Part shown: piece by piece, positions 13,499 to 27,000 of the stretch | Numbering within the stretch: position 1 is the first letter of the stretch | Layout of the letters: every line of letters begins with the position of its first letter | Origin: Undaria pinnatifida | Lineage: Eukaryota; Sar; Phaeophyceae; Laminariales; Alariaceae | Direction of reading: 5' to 3' | Length of the DNA: 64,000 bases | NCBI GenBank assembly: GCA_012845835.1 | Contig: JABAKD010000006.1 | Span: 7,795,637-7,859,636 of the forward strand | Notes under the pieces: model-generated | What the model saw: only the letters and a program-made list of their open reading frames with translations | The model's database searches: none | Told to the model about the DNA's origin: nothing | Translations under genes and position numbers: made by a program

Positions 13499-14950
13499 TG
13501 TCTGTCTGTCCTGTCTGTCTGTCCGTCTGTCATCATGGCCTCGCCACTCAGAGTGTTTCAGCCCCGTCTTGCCCTATGGGTAGGGAGGGTGGGTGGGCGA
13601 CAAAGCCAGCACAACACCAGATCTCGCTCGGTTCAAATTACCACCTGATAAGTTCCCCCGTAACAGGCCAATGGGATGATTACATCGCGCTGCCACTTCC
13701 ACTTCTGAAAAAAAAAACATTTTTGGGGTGGAGGTATAGAGCTGCTCAATTGACCACTCCCCAAAAAGCTAGGTGCATCCCGACCGCAGCCTGCGTCCCA
13801 GACGCGTGCTACGACACAGGTATTAAGTTATACCACTTTTTGGCTAAGATAATTTGTGAATGACGGGGCTCCTCAGCTCGAACTCATTGGAAACGTCGTT
13901 CTTGTTTTGCAATATGAATAGTGGCACGTGCTACGATAGAGGTAGCACTTTTCGACTGAAACGGTTTCTGAAAAATGGGGCTCCTTAACCTAAAATTGTC
14001 CGAATTTTGGCCATTTTTAAACGAAGTTTTTGTTGTATACCTAGGCCATGGGACGTTTCATCATCTGGTGCAGTTCCATTTTCCTCCAAATCAGTTTTGG
14101 GGTTAAGAAGGACATGTATAAGCTCCTAAAATCAGGAACCCCAGAAAAAAGTCGTAGCACTCGTCTAGTTTGTGTACGGAGGCCATGGGTTTGGTACCGC
14201 GCGCCCACAGCAGTCGTATGTGTACCATGCGTTCGTATTTTTTCGTCGTTGGTTTTTGACGTGGGACATGCATTTCATGGCAGCAGAGTATATCGTGCCG
14301 TGTATGGTGACGGGGTGCACTTTCAGTTTACTCAAAATAAGCTATTTGGGGTAGATATAGAGCTGCTCAAGCGACCCTCCTCCAGAAAAGCTAGAGGGCA
14401 CCCCTGCCGTACCCTCAGTAGCGTGCGTCCCACAATACACCGAATGCGATGGTATCATCGGTCCTCAAATGACCCAGTTCTCCGTTTTGATCTTCAGACG
14501 GAGCACTAACGCCCCACTAAACAGGCCGAAAGGGGGGTTCTCGTCTTTTTTTTTTCTTACCATTCGCGGCACGCAGGCGCCCTCTTCCCAGAGGAACCGG
14601 AGCTCTTGCACGAACGACTTCCAGAACGCAGCGACGTCGCCGAGGCAAACCCCATGCGTTCCTGGAGGGGGGGGCGGGGGGGCAAGCGGTCAGACACAAA
14701 GGGGGCGCGGTAGGCAACGCCTCGACGTGACAGCCTTCCGGCCCACAATACTCGTGCACTTGTGTTTATTGTCTGGCGTGCGACTTGCCGCGGGCGAGTG
14801 CATGGTTTTGCTTTTTTATTTTCGTTTCATGGGGTACTCTTCCACTCCAGAGTGGCTGGAGCCTGCCTTGTGACCACGAGACTGGAGTACGGCGACGAGT
14901 TAACGTGAGAACAACAATACCCACAACAACAGCAGCAACAACAACAACAA

Positions 14951-15039
<89 letters not shown>

Positions 15040-18000
15040 CACCCCTGCCCGTTCGGCAATGCTCCTGACTGGTCCACGAAGGCTTTCGATTTTATAAGTT
15101 CGTGTGGACAGCGCAAACGTCATGCCGCGAAAGCCTGTGCTCCACGTCGGAAAGCCCATCCAGGGCCGTATTCCATGTGTTATTAACGCTTATACTTCGA
15201 AGTAGTTCGTATGGTAAGGAGCCTGGGGACAAAAACGATAGGGGCAATTATTCACTTCAACATCCTCCCTACTGCAAACAGTTACAGTGGGGTACTCGAT
15301 TTAAGAGCGACCATAACAGGAGAAATCAGACGTAAGAGCGGTCAAATCGGCTTGCCACGCCCTGTGACGCTGACGCATACACTAAAACCTGCCACCAGGC
15401 ATATGATACCCAAACTGACATGAGAGCGGCACGGAGACAAGAGCGGTAACACTGGCCTGTTCTAAGGGGCTCTTAAATGCTACGGTGGAGGTACACCTTT
15501 TGGGGGGGAGGGGTCTTCCCTTGAAGAGCCCTATACCTCACCCAAAAACTGATTTTTGAGGGAAAACTGAAATTCCAACCCGGTGAGCAAAACCGTGGCC
15601 TAGGTATACAAACAACCACATGTCGCAAAACATGAATGGTCTAGTTCCGACGATTTCGGGTCAAGGGGCCGCGTCATCCATGATTTTTTTTAGCCAAAAA
15701 GTGCTACGTCTGCTATCGTAGCACGCGTCTGTACCCAATCAAATTCCAAGCAGTTTGTCCTAGGAACGCGGCTGCAGTCCTGCAGGGGCTATAACCTCTG
15801 ACAACGGCAGAGCGACGAGCAAACGGAGGGTGTTAGAGTACTGCGCTTGGAAGCCTGGTGGAGGCTTACGATTCGGGATATCGGTTCAAGAACACGGGAT
15901 AAAAGGGTTGCACATGCCCTGAACGGCATGTGCATGCAGGGAACCAGAGGCTGGCGAATTACACGAACTTGTCAAGCCATTTTCGGCCAGTTCCTCCCGT
16001 GAGCGAGGATTAATACAAGAAAACTCCTTCGAGGGTACACACGTAAGTGGCACTGCGAGACCTGCTTAACAGAGAGACCCACAAGGGGATACTCTGTTGG
16101 CCCAGGCTTATCATAATAAGGGCTCACCAAATCGAGCCGCCTCCAGCGCCACCTGAGACACCAATCGGCAGGCAGGGGCGCCCCCGCGAGGCACCCACAA
16201 CCACGGCGTGGCACCGCCGTCAGCCACAGCTCCGTCCACCCCACACTCTCCTCGGGGCGGGGTTCGCCCGATAGAACCTCCGCTATCCGTCCCCCCAATC
16301 GCGTAGGCACGAGTGTCAAACCCTGGACTACGACCTCCAACAGCCGCTGGTGGCCAGGGCAAAGGGGACAAGCTCTGCTCGTTCCCCTTTAGCGGGGTTT
16401 TTGTCCGGGATGGCGTTTCTTTGGGCGGTGTCGATGTCGGCGTCTTCGCCTGCTGCTGCTGCTGCTGCCGGTGGTCTTGGGAGTCCCATGACCCACGACC
16501 GCTCTTGCTGGCGCCCTGCGTGTCTCGGTAGCTAAGCGAGGCGCGCCGGGGCGTGAGGAGGTAGCGCACCGAGTGGACGATCTCGGCAGGGTCTGCCCGT
16601 CGCGTGTTGAAACGCAACGATTACCCCGAACGATAAATACCCCGCGTGAAGATTACCCCGCGTGTCAATTATCACGTGTGACCATTACCCCGAAGAATGA
16701 TTACCGCGCATGTTGATTAACCCCGCGTGATGATTCCCCCGAGTGACAATTAGTGCGATGATTACCCGGTGAGACGATTACCCAGAGCGGAGGAGGGGGA
16801 AAGGGAGGTGGGGGGGAGGGGAGGGGAAAACGCGCGAGGCATCGGATCAGCGAATTAATTTGATAAAACATCCGCGATGGGTGATGACACGGGAGGGATG
16901 TATGTCGGCGGGGCGAACACACAAGGTGCACAAGCGTAGGAGCAACCAAGGGGGTGAGGCTCGCTTTCTTCTGGTAACCCCGACCGGTTGTTTTCTACAG
17001 TGGAGCCATGCCACAGTATAGGGGAGCGGGGTGGAGGCGGGGCGGGGAGGGGCGTACTCATTTGTTGCTCGTCTTACGTAGTCCAGCCGACTCGCAACCC
17101 TAACAATTGACCAGTTTATTATTTCGTCAGTTTCACAATCCAGCTTAACTCGCAAAAGGATTTCATTTTTTATCGCGCATGGGGTTCAGCATTCCCACTT
17201 GTCGGCCTTTTTGCGCTCGTCGAATTTCATCCAACCATGCACTCGGTGAGACTTGAACCCACGACCTTGGCGTTGGTAGGGATGAGATTCACCTACTACT
17301 CCCTTGGGGATGCCGACTGTATCGCGGCGTGACTCAGCTGCCGTCAAACTTAGCGACGCGCGTGTCGCTGCTAGGGGTGTATGCACCACGTTGACATGGC
17401 ATTCGGCATAGCGTACTAACTTGGCTCTAGTGGCATCATAATGACAATATTGGACTTAACTACGAGCACACCAGGAATACCTGAAGGAATACTAGAAAAA
17501 CGTGAAGTAAAATAGAAGAAGCTAACAAAAAAAGAGCCCAAATCGAATAAAAGCACAGAATGGATGTAAGCCTGCCGTAGTCACCGCCTCACCAGCACCC
17601 TGAACGTCTCCGTCTCCTCCGGCGCTTGCGTTGTGCTGAGTCGTCGCCCTCATCTGCGCGATGAGTGCTCGCGTGCCCGGGCCTAAGACCGCGCCGATGT
17701 GCATTGCCCCCTCCCTCGCCGACGACACATCCGCCTGACAAAAACAAAAGACAAACACAAAGGAGGCCGGAACGAGGACCAGACGGGTCGGGGGGTGGCC
17801 AAGGACACGGTTGGCAGGGGTACTCATTTCATGCATGGCCGTAGTTACAACGCCATTCACCCTCGCATCCGGAAAGGAGCATGACGGATTTTACCCACCA
17901 GTGCACGGTAGGGGGAGGGGGGGGTCGTACTCATTGGTTGCGTGCCTTAGTCATTTGACCATTGACCCCGCATCCCTTTCGAGGCGGAGCACCGGGAAGG

Positions 18001-21000
18001 GGGGGGGGGGGGGGTGTACTCAGGAGGGGGGGGGGACTAATTTCATGCATGGCCGTAATGCCGTAATCCTAAAGACCATGGGCGTTGACATCCCTACCAT
18101 GCCGGAATGGAGCACGTCGGGCTTTCACCGACCAAGGTACGGTAGGGTGGGGGGTTCTATTGTGTTGCTTGTCTTATTGCGGAGGAATATACCGGGAGTA
18201 ATCATCACCCAAGATCAAACCAAAAAATATATATATATATGTATATATTCCATTGGCTTTACTAACAATAATTGGTCCTCCTGATTATCAAGCCCCCCCG
18301 CAACAGTCATTTGGCCGTCGACCACGCATCCCATTCGAAACGGAACACCGTTCCTATACCAAACAACGAAAAAAAACAACAAAAAACACGACAGCAAAAA
18401 AAAATGAAAGCAAAACGTGCCTCGTTGCCGCTGTTGCCAACGTCGGCCATTAGCAGATCACCGCCCAGCGCCAGAGACTGCACGTACACCGCCAGGAGAA
18501 GCCGAAGCTTGAAGCCGAGAGACCCCTCTCGTGCCCCTCTTGCGTCGCCGCTCTACGTTTGATTAGGAAACATCCCATGGTGATGGTGATGGTGGCGGCG
18601 GTAATCCCGGGATAGGTAGATACCGGTGGCGGGGGGCGGGGCGGGGCGGGGCGGAGGGGGGGGAGGGGGAGGGGGAGGGGGGGGGCGGGGAAAGGGTGGC
18701 GGGGTTGCTCGAAATGTAATCAGAAGAGTAAAAACTGTCCCTTGAAAGGCGCTGTGGTGGCCTTATTTCGTCTATAATTTCATGTTCAAGCTATCCGATA
18801 TCGCGTACTGGTATTTCATAACACTGACCCAGCTGATCCAGCTATGCCCGTTTCGTTCTAGCAACGGTCTCTGCCGTAGTACCATTATAATGATCGTTGC
18901 AGGTACCAACAGGAATAAAAACATCCCTTATATTCCCGTCCAGTGTGGTGGACACTAAGCCTGTGTGTCACACAGCAGAGATGACTATCGACCCTAACTT
19001 TATCGAACTCACAGCTGACGCATTTGGACGAAACTTGATAAAATATTAATACAAGATAAACCAAGCACACACATACCACTACTGTATACCTGGTATATAG
19101 TATTGCCGGCTTGATCGCAGCCTTTCAAAGGCAACGGTGATCTCCCCGTTGGGTCGATTGCACACCCGACGTAAATAAAAACGTAGCACCCCTTCGTAGC
19201 ACGCGCTATCTCCCGATTTGGTTGATTGCAGCCGACGTATCAAAAAGTATTACCAGGTACAGTGCGCCTTAGACGCGTGCTATGACAGGGGACTGCTGTG
19301 CACTGGGCACTCCGATTTAAAAACGCCCAGGACGAGAGCATTCGAGATTCGGGACTTAACGCCTTTACAACTGGAAAGCCGCGTTTGGGGACAAAATTAC
19401 TTGGGAGGGGTTTCGGGGCTCTAAACGGGTTAAGAGCGGTCAAATCGGCATGTCTCGCCTACACTAAAAGCTATATATGTTCCACTGCAAACAAGAGCAA
19501 TGTGTTATTAAGAGCGCTTGTTTTGGCTTGTCACGGGGCGCTCTTAAATCGAAGTATCCACTGCTGTACCTCTTTTTGGCAAGAGCACATGCTACAGTAG
19601 AGAGTGCACCGTTTTCTTTCTGAGGCTTCTTCCGCGCTGGAGGGGCTCTACCAAAATTACCTGGGGGGGGGGTTCGGTGCTCTAAAGGGGTTAAGAGCGG
19701 TCAAATCGGCACGTCCCGCCTACACTAAAAGCTAGATATTTCCCACTGCAAATAAGAGCATTGTGTTATTAACAGCCTTGTCACGGGGCGGGGTACCCAC
19801 TGCTGTACCTCTTTTTGGCAAGAGCACATGCTACGGTATACAGAGTGCACCTGTTTTTTGTTTTCACTCCTTCCGTGCTTGAGGAGTTCCAAATCTCTCC
19901 CCAAAACTATCATTGCTGTTGAGTAAACTTAAAGGGCAACACGATGAACAGATCGGATGATCCATGGCCTCTAGGCAGCCATACAAAAAAAACACACACA
20001 CGTAGCAAAACACGCACTAAAAATCCCGACGGTTTTGGGTTTTAACCCTTTTAGCACCGCACTCCCGACATGGGGGACAAAACACTTGGAGTTAGACTAG
20101 GATAATTTTAGGAGTTAAGAAATTGATTACCTTTAAGGAGCTCCGTCGTTCAGAAAAAAAAATGAAAAAAAAACAAGTCCTACCAAAAAAACGTAGCAAG
20201 CGTCTCGTGTCTGACATACGGAGGTCATCACCGCAGGGACTATACCCGAAACTGGCGGAACGCCATTTTTGTTTCACGGTAATACGTAGTCGTTTCGTGC
20301 CTGGTCCGTGGGATTATCGTTAACGCATTAACAACTGGAAAACCGCTTTTAGGAACACGTTGCTTGGAATTAGTGTAGGGGGCTTATAGGGCTCTAAAGG
20401 GGTTAAGCGTACATTTTTGTTTTAAGTCAGTTTTTGAGCAAGGTAGAGAGCTCCTAGGTCAGCTGTTGGGTGGGGAATACAGCTCCCATTGCAGAGACCC
20501 ACTGTTAACAGGATGAAAATTACACACAAAAATGGAAAGCAATGCCACCTTTCAAGCAAGCAAGCTCTCCTACGCTACGACTGAGTTCGATTGAGCCTCC
20601 GCATGCCTGGCAAAGACTAGACAACACCAAAATAACCTTGAGCCAAACACTACTGAACAAAGGTGGGTGCTTTTTCGCCCCCCTTTTTTGTCTTATAATT
20701 CGTCCTGCTTACGGTGGATCTCCGCAAATAAGTCACAGTTTCTGGGTGAGGCATAGACGTATATAGATGTAGCACTTTTGTTTTGGCGAACGTATTTTCT
20801 GAATGGCGGGGGGCTGTTTTTATCCCAACAAAAAACGCCGACACATGATTTATTTATTTTCGCAACATTAGTTTTTTCGGTGCACCTATCATTGTAGGCA
20901 ATAGATTCGTTCGTCGGGATTTTGCACTTGCAGTCTTAAACTCAAAATCAGTTTCGGGGTTGAGGTATGGAGCTGTTTGAGCACCCACTCCTGCAAGGCA

Positions 21001-24000
21001 AAGGGTGCCACCTTTTCTTGGCGAAACTAGGCAGGCAAAGGGTAGCACCTTCTCTTGGCGAAACTACGTTCTGAAAGACGAGAGGCCGCTTCTATGAAAA
21101 AAGAAAAACGTGGAACTACTATTTTGTTTTCTTGCAACATAAGTTGTTCCGTGCACTTATCATAGTAGGCCATAGGCTTGTGATCATCGAGCTGCACTTT
21201 CAGCGTTGACTCAACATCTGTTTGGGGTGGAGGTATAGCGATGTTTAACGCCTCTACAACTGGAAACCCTTTTGGGGGGCAAACTTACTTGAAGTTAGTC
21301 TTGGGAGGGGTTTTGGGGCTGTAAAGGGGTCAAGCAACCACCCTCAGGAGGAAAAAGGGTGCACCTCTACAGCAGCATGCGTCTTTGCCAGAAAGAGGTA
21401 CTCAATTGAAAGAGCCTTAGACAAATAACATACGTCCTTTCTTTTGGTTTGCTTGTGTTTTTTCCCCGGGGTATTATTCAACTTCAGAGTGGCTGGAGCC
21501 TGTCCTGTGACCACGGACTTTGAGTATGCCAATTAGTGTGAGAACAGCATCAACAACAACAGCAACAACAACTGTAGCATGCATCGAGACGACGAAATTG
21601 GCGCACCTCCCACGAAACGGTGGCCTTCCAGTCGGCGGCGATCCCCGCAGCAGAGAGGCCTCCCGATAGGTCTCCTATGAGTTCTAGGGGCGCGTGCGGA
21701 AGGGGATGCTCCCCTCCGATCCCCCGCCACAGTGCCGTCATCCGAATTCCTTCCAAAGGGTCCTTTAAGCACGAACCAAAAAAAAAACAAGGATGTCCAA
21801 GAGATCGGGAGGGGGGGGGGGAGGGCGTCACCGCAGGAACCGGGCAGGACGGGGACGGGGGACGGTTGGACAGTGCCGGGGGCAGGACAAGAACGGGGTA
21901 CGGGGAGAGGATCAATAATTGGTTCGTAGAGCACGCGGCAGCGACAGTGGCAAGCCGCGACGACGGCGGGGGTGATCCTCGGTATAGATACCGGTGGGGG
22001 GCGCGGGGGGGCGAAAAAAAACGAAACCTTTTGGTGGTTACAGGCCAGTTTCGGAACGGTCTATTATCGAGGTGTTGCGTTACCCTGTCAGCGAGCGGCG
22101 CAGCACTAAAACATGCGTCGCCCATGAGAGACCTCATTTCTTCTCGTCACCAGGAGGCTTTTCGTACGGGAGACACGGCACGGTGCGACCCGTCAACCGT
22201 TGGCACAGGTGACGAAGAAATAGGACTTCAGATAACTACGAGTTCGTATGGGTATGTTAATTTGTTACACATGATAGGTAACACAATACAATGTTATCTT
22301 ACATCGGGTTTTGATTTATGAAACTTACTAGAGACGGGCGATCGGCATAATAGCGCGCAGCTTGCAAAGATGAGCATCGACCCTAAACTCGTCGAAGCCA
22401 CAGCTGACGTCGTCACGAAGAAACAAAAAAACTAGGGCACTCACTACGGTACGGGAAACATCTAATTTTTCCGAGCCTCCTCACCCGAAGAACCCCTCTT
22501 GTTCACCCAAAAACTGATCTTCAGAATAACCAGGGGAGCACTAAAAAAAAACACAACCTTAACCACTCAACCACACCTTTTTTTTTCCAAGGAGCCAGAC
22601 TGGGGGGGGGGGGGGTACTAAAACTAAGCAAGAAAAAAAAAAGAAAAAAAAGTTGAAAACGAAACGACCCTTTCACGATACGCACAGAAGTTGCAAATGC
22701 TCCGTTTTTTTGTTAATTTTTACCCATCCTAGGAGTATGGCTCTGCTTTTTTTTTCCCCCTGGAAAGACAATGAGCAATCCCCCCATGGACTAGGTTTGC
22801 ATCGAATAATATCGTAGACCACGAATAGACTTGCAACCATACTGGGTATGTATCTAATAATATCGTAGGCCACAAATGGAGTTCCAACCATGGTGGGTAT
22901 ACACAGCATATTAGTTGGAGAGCCTTGTCAGCCACCAAACGTTTTTCGCCAAAAAGAGGTGGTGTACCTCGATCGTAGTCATGGAAATAAACAAACACGC
23001 ACACAAACAATGAGCACAAAACGCATACACAAGTAACTGACACACGCGTGCATACACGCAAATATGAGACACACAAGTACACAAACACAAACAACAAGTA
23101 ACGGACTTGCACACATGCACGCACATACAAGACCATGGACACAAACAACCGCGGTTATTTAGCGCGGTTACTTACTTCTTCCGTTCCCCAGGCTGGAAGC
23201 AAACCCTCTCCCTCCGTGGCGGCAAGGAGGGACCGCACGGCGCGATCCCTTGGTCCCCTGCGGCGGTGCGATCGCTCGCGCCGCGCCCTCGTCCGCCATT
23301 CAGTCTGCCGCGGTTCGACGAAAAAAGAAAAGAGGAAGGCGTAGTCAGAGATCACTAACAAAGTATGCCACTCAGTCTGCCGCGTTTCTTGAAAAAAAAC
23401 TCGGAAAGTCGAGTCAGTGATCACAACAATACTACAAGCAACGGTGTGCTTGGAATGTGGAATCGGTTGTTCTCGAGCGCAAGAAGGGCTAAGATACGTT
23501 CGCTTGAGCGGTGATATGTGCCACTGGCAAGCCCTCCCCTCCCCCCTCAAGTGGTTCTTAGTAGGACGCAGCTCACCCTTCATGTGACTCGCCGAATACC
23601 TCACGGCGCTTCGCGCTTCGTGCTAGCAATGTCTGCCTGGGCGGTGACAAACCGACGTGCTTCGTCCCGGAAATTTAGGGATGCGAGCGTCTATGATCCT
23701 AAGGACTACGGCAATGCATGATATCATTCATTACACCCCCCCGCCCGTGCAATGTTGTACCGGGCACGTGTTAAATGGAAGCCCACACTTCCATGAGTGC
23801 ACCCCATCTCATTATACAACCCGGGCTGTTGGTGCGGTGGGGAAAGCGGCAGTCGTTCCGCACAGAGGTTGAGTAGTATATCGGGCCAACAAGAGGCCTG
23901 CTGCGGTTTGGTGATTTCTCCCCGTCCTTCTCTGTTTCTCTGGCTCTTGTTTTGTCTATCTGTGTTGTGTGTTCGTTTTTATGTTTTTCTTTTCTCTTTC

Positions 24001-27000
24001 TGCCACAAAATTTCTCCCAATCTCCCTCTGCCTCTCTGCCTCTCTCTCGTCATTTCTCCCGCCCTCTCTCCCGCTCTTTCTCTCTCTCTCTCCCTCCTTG
24101 CGTCTTCAATTCAATCATCTACTTCCTCCGTTCCATAACCAAACCAGGTTACATTTACACAGGCCCTAAACCATCTCCGATTTATCGTCATCGTTTGGTG
24201 AGATCAACCAAGTTTGCGAAGGTAGAACCCCAATTCTTCACAGAGATCAAACACAACCATATTCTCGCAAAAAAAAATCCCCGTCTAAGGGCAAAACCGG
24301 CCACGGCAACCGCCGCCCCCGCTCCCCCTCCCCCCCACCCCCGCCTCATCGCAAACGCATGCTACGATAGCGAGTGCACCAAAACAAGTGGAGTCTTCAC
24401 GTGAGGGGCTCTGGTAAAATTCACCCCCCCCCCCAAAGGTATGTTGATGAAACACGAAATTGTAACGTACACGATGGCAAAAATTACATGGCCTGCATAG
24501 GCACACAGCGTTCAAGAGTCACCCCACGCTAGCTAGGGGTGCAGCAAGAAGCTTTCTGAGCTCCTCCCGCTGACACGAGGAGCTCAGCAACTCTCCCGAA
24601 ACATGTCTTCTTCCAAGACCATTCGTTTTAACGCAACCCGACCAGCGCTTCTATTGCGTGCGCTATCAATAGTCCTAAAAAAACATACACTCGTAAAATT
24701 ATCGTGCTAACCGATCGTTCCACGCTTTTGAGGAGCTAAAACCGGTCAGAAATATTCCGCCCAAAAAAGCACAGCACCTACCGTTGGATAACCCTTAACC
24801 TTGAAAAACGCAAATGGCGCTCCAACCACAAATTGTGTACAGAGTGTGCTGTTAATACTGTCATTGAAGAGCCCCCGCCAATCAGATATATTTGCAGGGC
24901 TTTGCACGGGCCGGATCGCTTCTCGCGGGCCGGATAGGAATAGCGTGACTCGGTCCGACTCCTCCCGAGAGACTCGAACACCTCCAGACCCGACCCGAGC
25001 TGACCCATGACGTTTCGATCACCTCCTCACCCCGCCCGACTCGGTCCGCGGGTTTTCGAAAACCGCCTGATCCGACCCGCGGGTCGGATCCCGACCCGTG
25101 AAAAAAGCTCTGAATACTATGCCAGACGCGGGCTTCGATAGAGGCACTGTTGAGCATTTTTTGTTTTTTCCCAAAGATATTTTTTGAACGACGGGACGGG
25201 CACGGGCCTCCTAAACCCAGAACCGTCGGAATTCCGCCCGTTCAACGATGTTTCACAACATTTTTCGTAGTATGGCTAAGGTCACTGGATTTTTCTCGGG
25301 ACGGGTCACCGTATAGCCCAAAATCGTCAGAATTCCGTCCGTTCAGCAACGATGTTTCACAACATTTTTCGTTGTATAGCTAAGGTCACTGGATTTTTCT
25401 CAGGACGGGTCACCGTATAGCCCCGAATCGTCGGAATTCCGTCCAACGATGTTTCACAACATTTTTCGTAGTATATATGACTAAGGTCACTGGATTTTTC
25501 TCGGGACGGGTCATCGTATAGCCCCGAATCGTCGGAATTCCGTCCAACGATGTTTCACAACATTTTTCGTTGTTATAACTAGGCAATTGGATTATTGGAT
25601 GCTCTATGGGGCAGTACTTTTGTTCCCCCCCTCCCCAAATCTGGTTCTGGGCGAGCTATAGGGAGCTCCCCAAGCGGGGAGCCCTGTTTGTGGTATGCGG
25701 TTGTTCGATAAGGGTCAGCGGATATTTGGGGGTATCGTATATTATGGGGTTTCGTAGTATGTGTCGAGGCAATCTCTGGTATATGCCTCGGAGTGTGGAG
25801 AAGCCTCCCCGAGAGGCAGTCGCTGACGATAGTAAAGATACGACCCAGGCCTTGATGACAAGATACTGTCCGTATATGTGAGAGTGGAGCGTGACGACAA
25901 GGTACGGCCCACTCCTGTGTGGTGTATGTGTGTGGAGCCTTCGACGACAGGTACTACGCTTCTTCTGTGAGGGTACGTGTTCTAGAGTCTGCGATAACCA
26001 GGTGCGGCTCCGTGTATTATATCTTGTGCTCTCCTCATCTACTCCATAGGAGCACGCCGCGTGGTTACATAGAACACATTATACAGCAAGCGAATTCAAA
26101 CAAGCCCCACAAACAAATCGGAGCGCCTCTACCGTAGCCATGTACCGAGCCTTATCGCAGCGCGCGCGTCCTTACCTGCCAAGCGTCGTCGCCCTCCCCT
26201 AACGTTCGGCCGTCGTAAACACGTCTTTCCCACGTGTACCGCGCAGAGGCATGTAACCGTCCCCCCTCCCCGACCTTTCCCCAAGCTGATAACGCCTTGT
26301 CCTCAAGCAACTCCCCGAAAGCTTCCAGCGACTGCCGGGACTGCGGAACGTTCGATGACGTTTCGCTCTCCATGCGGACGGTTTCGGCCAACCGCGTCCA
26401 CCCGGAGGCACCTTGGGACAGGGCGACGTGCCCCTTCACAGACACGCCTTTTCGCGCAAAGCCTGGAGGGACGAACGGGCGTGTCGGACGGACGGACTCA
26501 ACCCAAAACGCAGCAAGCGTCCCGAGGGCGGTGATGCATTGCCCCAGCTTCGACAAAGTGGTTGAAGTACAAACATGACTCTAAACTCTGACCCTAACCC
26601 AAAATCCAACCCCGACCGCCTGGATTTTTTCTCCACATGTATACCAGGTACCAGGTCCGAAATAAGCGATCACATATATGCCCGGTGCAAGATCCTATGA
26701 TCTACTTGTTGTTTGGGCATTGCTTCTGATGGGTTGTGACCGCACAGGATCTACGGAGATAGACAAGCATTCGTATCGATATGATTGGAGGTCCCAATCG
26801 ACCTACGATGTGGTCTGGTGGTGCCCTGTGTGCCGCTTCCACGTCCACCTCATGTTGTGTTCTTCCCTGTTGATTGTGCGGTGTATTCTACGCGGATAAC
26901 GCAATAATTCATGCCTGGTATTCCTTGTGCCCGAACCATGGCGTTGCCGTGCGCTATCCTCTTCTCGTGAGGAAGCCAACCCCGTGCACGGCTTTGCCCA

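Noticed and set aside
13045-13583. Long frames reading Thr-Asp-Arg-Gln or Cys-Leu-Ser-Val repeats
   Set aside because: They are translations of the (TCTG)n microsatellite.
17225-17300. Possible functional tRNA gene (good B box)
   Set aside because: The tRNA-like part runs directly into a SINE body shared with other copies, and no closed acceptor stem is evident.
21550-22137. 195-codon minus-strand frame as a separate gene
   Set aside because: Only its 3' part (21607-21762) is coding, as RAB3GAP1 exon 7; the rest is intron with a T-rich pyrimidine tract.
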